A stretch of 64,000 nt of DNA from Flavobacteriales bacterium (GTDB taxonomy: Bacteria; Bacteroidota; Bacteroidia; Flavobacteriales_F; PHOS-HE28): contig JADJOG010000004.1 of NCBI GenBank assembly GCA_016713865.1, positions 1-64,000 on the forward strand, written 5' to 3'. Numbering within the stretch: the first letter of the stretch is position 1; every line of letters begins with the position of its first letter. Positions 62,601 to 64,000 of the stretch are shown in pieces. The position numbers and the translations under genes are program-made. The notes below the pieces were generated by a model. That model was given only the letters and a program-made list of their open reading frames with translations. It did not search any database and was not told the DNA's origin.

Positions 62601-62730
62601 GACTGAACTGCTTGCGCAGGAAACGCTCAAGAATGGCAGCGTTCAATGGACGGGCCCCGATGCCCACATCCTCGCCCTTGGCGATGATCGCGAACAGTTG
62701 CATTAAGGCCTTGAGGATCTTCTCGCTCAT
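59680..62730 (-). CDS. TerB/FHA-like/ABC transporter fusion (ABCG-type)
   Basis: Starting at 62730, the 1016-residue protein has an N-terminal helical domain resembling TerB (FIVLLHLLEFIYADGEVTQQ, residues 96-115). A beta-rich FHA-like domain (VRVLHVPSVHLYVMRYAGSD, about 180-240) follows, then an ABC ATPase with Walker A GGSGSGKS (283-290), signature SGGQR (390-394) and Walker B VLFVDEP (409-415), and about six C-terminal membrane helices of ABC-2 type with a large soluble loop. The substrate is unknown. The earlier in-frame ATG at 62784 lies in a terminator hairpin, which favours 62730. Confidence 0.88.
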   Translation of the reverse strand: MSEKILKALMQLFAIIAKGEDVGIGARPLNAAILERFLRKQFSPETAAAHMARYQAFVQAFHGGAKSGRKRTSLNSVKVLRICTEVNQELNQRQKFIVLLHLLEFIYADGEVTQQEDEFVSIVADTFNIAQPDFARCRAFVCAESDQRLDAEQMLYINGAANSGLVAAKHLHAHGLTGEVRVLHVPSVHLYVMRYAGSDDLLLNGQRVGPGGHYILENGSSVRPPAGVPIYYSDILQAFMSKQGRSRIVFRADGIEYDFPNGRKGLHELHLAETSGKLVGIMGGSGSGKSTLLNLLNGNIVPTRGRVTINGIDVHRERERIRGVIGHVSQDDLLIEELTVYQNLFFNAKLSFGDLSDEEISERTLRMLHTLGLYETKDLKVGSPLEKTISGGQRKRLNIALELIREPSVLFVDEPTSGLSSRDSENIMDLLKELALRGRVVFVVIHQPSSDIFKLFDRLLLMDQEGSPVYYGDPVDAVVYFKRVTGQVDSDQGQCQACGNVNPEQIFNILEARLVNQFGAETDQRRISPDAWNEVFRAQMEVRVQSVPDERSVPKSTFTIPGKLRQLRVYLLRDLLSKLANRQYVLINLLEAPVLAFFMSFFLRYTTAEGYVYRANENLPQYLFIAVIVALFLGLTVSAEEILRDRRMLAREKFLDLSWASYLVSKLGILFCISAVQTGLFVLVGNTVLGIDALGWAHWLVLFSTSCFANALGLNVSASFNSAKVIYILIPVLIIPQLLFSGIIVKFDKLHPFFGSEKSVPLVGNVMASRWAYEALAVTQFKENPYEREFYVFDQRMKTANWKKDLWVSDLRNRVESTRQAMGSGREHAEFIADLEVLRNELQREQRQLAGFKVDGLERLNATDCTSELLDEIAVALDVLTKHYRSVYKEAERAKEMRIAEMTATEAGRASYFTLLDKYRNDGLADIVTNKNDLRMIVERDGELIRKSDPIYMEPQEVGFLSAHFYAPSKRILGLRVSNLVGNVLVLWAMTALLCLTLHQEIFSKAGRLLPRRVRK

Positions 62731-62764
62731 ACGCGCATCGCCCCAGGGATCCTTGCAGGTCCCG

Positions 62765-62798
62765 AAAAAGAGCGCCCCTCTCAACGAGAAGGGCGCCT
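62765..62798 (-). terminator. Rho-independent terminator upstream of the ABC gene
   Basis: The stem GCGCCC/GGGCGC, extended inward by CTC/GAG, is followed on the minus strand by CTTTTT. It ends the transcript of the gene finishing at 62824. Confidence 0.85.
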
Positions 62799-62823
62799 AA
62801 AGGTTCCAGGGAAAACGTGCCGA

Positions 62824-63247
62824 CTACCGCTTGAATCCGATTAGCATCACGGCACAGCCGCTGCCTGCTTTGCTGGGATCGAGGGTGGCCTCGACAATCA
62901 CATCCAGGGTGCTCGCGATGGACAGGTCCCAATAGGGCGCGTTCCGATGCTCCTTGTTCGTGAAGAGCAGGTTGCGCTCCTTGCTCGAGTCGAAGACGCT
63001 GAATACCAGATTGCCATCGGTATCGCCGCTGCAGGCTGCGATACGGTATGTTGTCCCTCCGAAGAGCGTGAGGCCGAATTCGGCAACCTCATCGCCTTGC
63101 AGAAGCGCACGATAGAATTGCCCATCAGGGATGTACTCCTGGCGTGATGTGCTTCTCGCAGCGCGCTGCATGTCCTTGGCAGATGCTCTGCGCATGCGTG
63201 CCGGAAGCGGCGAGGGCGAAAAGCAGGATGATGATTGGGCGGATCAT
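62824..63247 (-). CDS. Secreted hypothetical protein (one frame break)
   Basis: I do not recognise this protein. A start at 63247 gives a signal peptide (MIRPIIILLFALAASGTHAQ). A frame change near 63185 leads into SAKDMQRAARSTSRQEYIPD. The mature part is beta-rich, about 115 residues: GQFYRALLQGDEVAEFGLTL, FGGTTYRIAACSGDTDGNLV, FSVFDSSKERNLLFTNKEHR and a tail VEATLDPSKAGSGCAVMLIG. This looks like a small periplasmic or surface beta-sandwich, resembling domains that follow a stable pattern in Bacteroidota. It starts directly after the gene ending at 63250. Confidence 0.6.
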
Positions 63248-63249
63248 GG

Positions 63250-64000
63250 TCAAGCGAGGATCATGTTGCGCAAGGCGGCCACTTTGGCGGCGATCTCAGC
63301 GAGCTGCTCAGCGCTCACTTCCGCAGTGGTCTTGCTGTTGATGAAAGTGGTCTTGGCTGCGGCATCGGTGACCGGCGCTTCGAAGACGTAGGTGGTCTTG
63401 ATGCCTTCCATTGCGCGACGCAATTCCTTCAGGCCCGACAGCAGCGCATTCGATTGCCCATCCTGATTGATGCCATCAACGATCGCAAGCAATCCATCCA
63501 GGGTGCCTTTCTGCTCGCCGATCCGAGCGATGATCCCCGCGCTCTTGGACGCCCTGGGATCGGCGAGGGTGAGGTGCATTCCTCTATCCATCCGCCTGCG
63601 ATTATCCATGCGCTTACATCCTGCGCATCGTTGGTCTTCAGGTATTGGTCAGCCGCGCGGAAAGCCATGCCACTGAACCGCAGGAGGCTATCCTCATTGC
63701 TCATGTTGGCCTTGAAGCGCTCAACCAGTGCTTTATCGAAGGCATTGCTCAACTCCAGCTTGGCACCGAGCTTCTCAATGGCCTGCAGTGTTGCCAGCGC
63801 CCGCTGCCCATCCTTGTGCACCGTAGCGTACGACATGTCTGCGCCAAAGGCCCCGAGCATTGTAGCCTGAGCCATCCGGGCTGTCATGGCATCGCCCTTC
63901 TCCAAGGGCGCCATGAGCTCCTTCTGATACTTGAGGCCAGCCTGCTTGATGGCCAATGCAGCCTGAACAGGTGATGGCACACTGAAGAACTTGCCTCCAA
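63250..64000 (-). CDS. Hypothetical helical protein, cut by the window edge (one frame break)
   Basis: The 5' end lies outside the window; the frame is open at 64000 (FFSVPSPVQAALAIKQAGLK). About 245 helical residues are visible: YQKELMAPLEKGDAMTARMA, MLGAFGADMSYATVHKDGQR, then after a frame change near 63580 LADPRASKSAGIIARIGEQK, ending VAALRNMILA at 63250. No enzymatic motif is visible. It directly precedes the secreted protein gene, with adjacent stop and start, so both are likely one transcript ending at the terminator at 62765-62798. Confidence 0.6.

Noticed and set aside
62731..62784. Earlier ATG start for the ABC fusion
   Set aside because: The extra 18 residues overlap a terminator hairpin with a T-run, so transcription cannot include them as coding sequence.

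Overview
The window comes from a GC-rich member of the Bacteroidota, probably Flavobacteriales-like and probably an environmental assembly (inference). The lineage call rests on six secreted proteins with type IX secretion (T9SS) C-terminal sorting domains, the T9SS protein PorQ, a sensor kinase with a beta-propeller periplasmic part, LytTR signalling, type B ribosomal protein L31, DUF5777, DUF4173 and DUF2461 proteins, and a recurring TAnnTTYG box just upstream of start codons, which resembles the -7 promoter element known from this phylum. I see no rRNA, tRNA, CRISPR array, insertion sequence or prophage. Every spacer between genes is shorter than about 210 bases.

Layout. 0-5.9 kb (minus): a broken MBL-rhodanese gene, a delta-60 repeat T9SS protein, a TPR/HTH regulator, a Cys-pair-rich secreted protein and a small T9SS protein. 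6-8.5 kb (plus): a SMUG2-like DNA glycosylase, then an ECF sigma factor coupled to a GIN-domain membrane protein. 8.6-13.6 kb (minus): an amidohydrolase, a DUF5777 barrel, YceI, an OB-fold protein and two cytochrome-c-like lipoproteins. 13.6-20.2 kb (minus): a YCF48-like T9SS protein, a YceI / sensor kinase / LytTR regulator operon joined by ATGA overlaps, and a T9SS alpha/beta hydrolase. 20.2-30 kb: ispH on the plus strand, then cmk, porQ, queA, a T9SS subtilase, lon and ruvX on the minus strand.

30-38 kb (mostly plus): dapD, a family 9 glycosyltransferase, PaaG- and PaaH-like beta-oxidation enzymes, a YceI lipoprotein, ogt, a hotdog thioesterase, and a thiolase lacking its middle part. Together these resemble the lower phenylacetyl-CoA pathway. 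38-46 kb: rpmE2, efp, an LpxD-like acyltransferase, a SpoIIE-type phosphatase, a sugar epimerase, a GT4 glycosyltransferase carrying an in-frame palindromic repeat insertion, and two L,D-transpeptidases of different families. 46-52 kb: a DUF6056 membrane protein, a GT2 glycosyltransferase, a PA-domain T9SS protein, yajQ and an NRDE-family protein. 52-58.6 kb (minus): membrane-protein operons containing an EEP-family hydrolase, DUF4173, a winged-helix regulator with a candidate operator, a ZIP transporter and a methyltransferase. 58.7-64 kb: a SiaB-SiaC signalling pair on the plus strand, then on the minus strand a TerB/FHA-like/ABC transporter fusion and two unrecognised secreted genes.

About seventeen genes are interrupted by frame changes although both halves keep clear family signatures. 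The breaks are clustered, and long genes such as lon and the ABC transporter are intact. Residual indel errors in the assembly are the simplest explanation, so where the two halves fit together I annotate one gene and mark the break.
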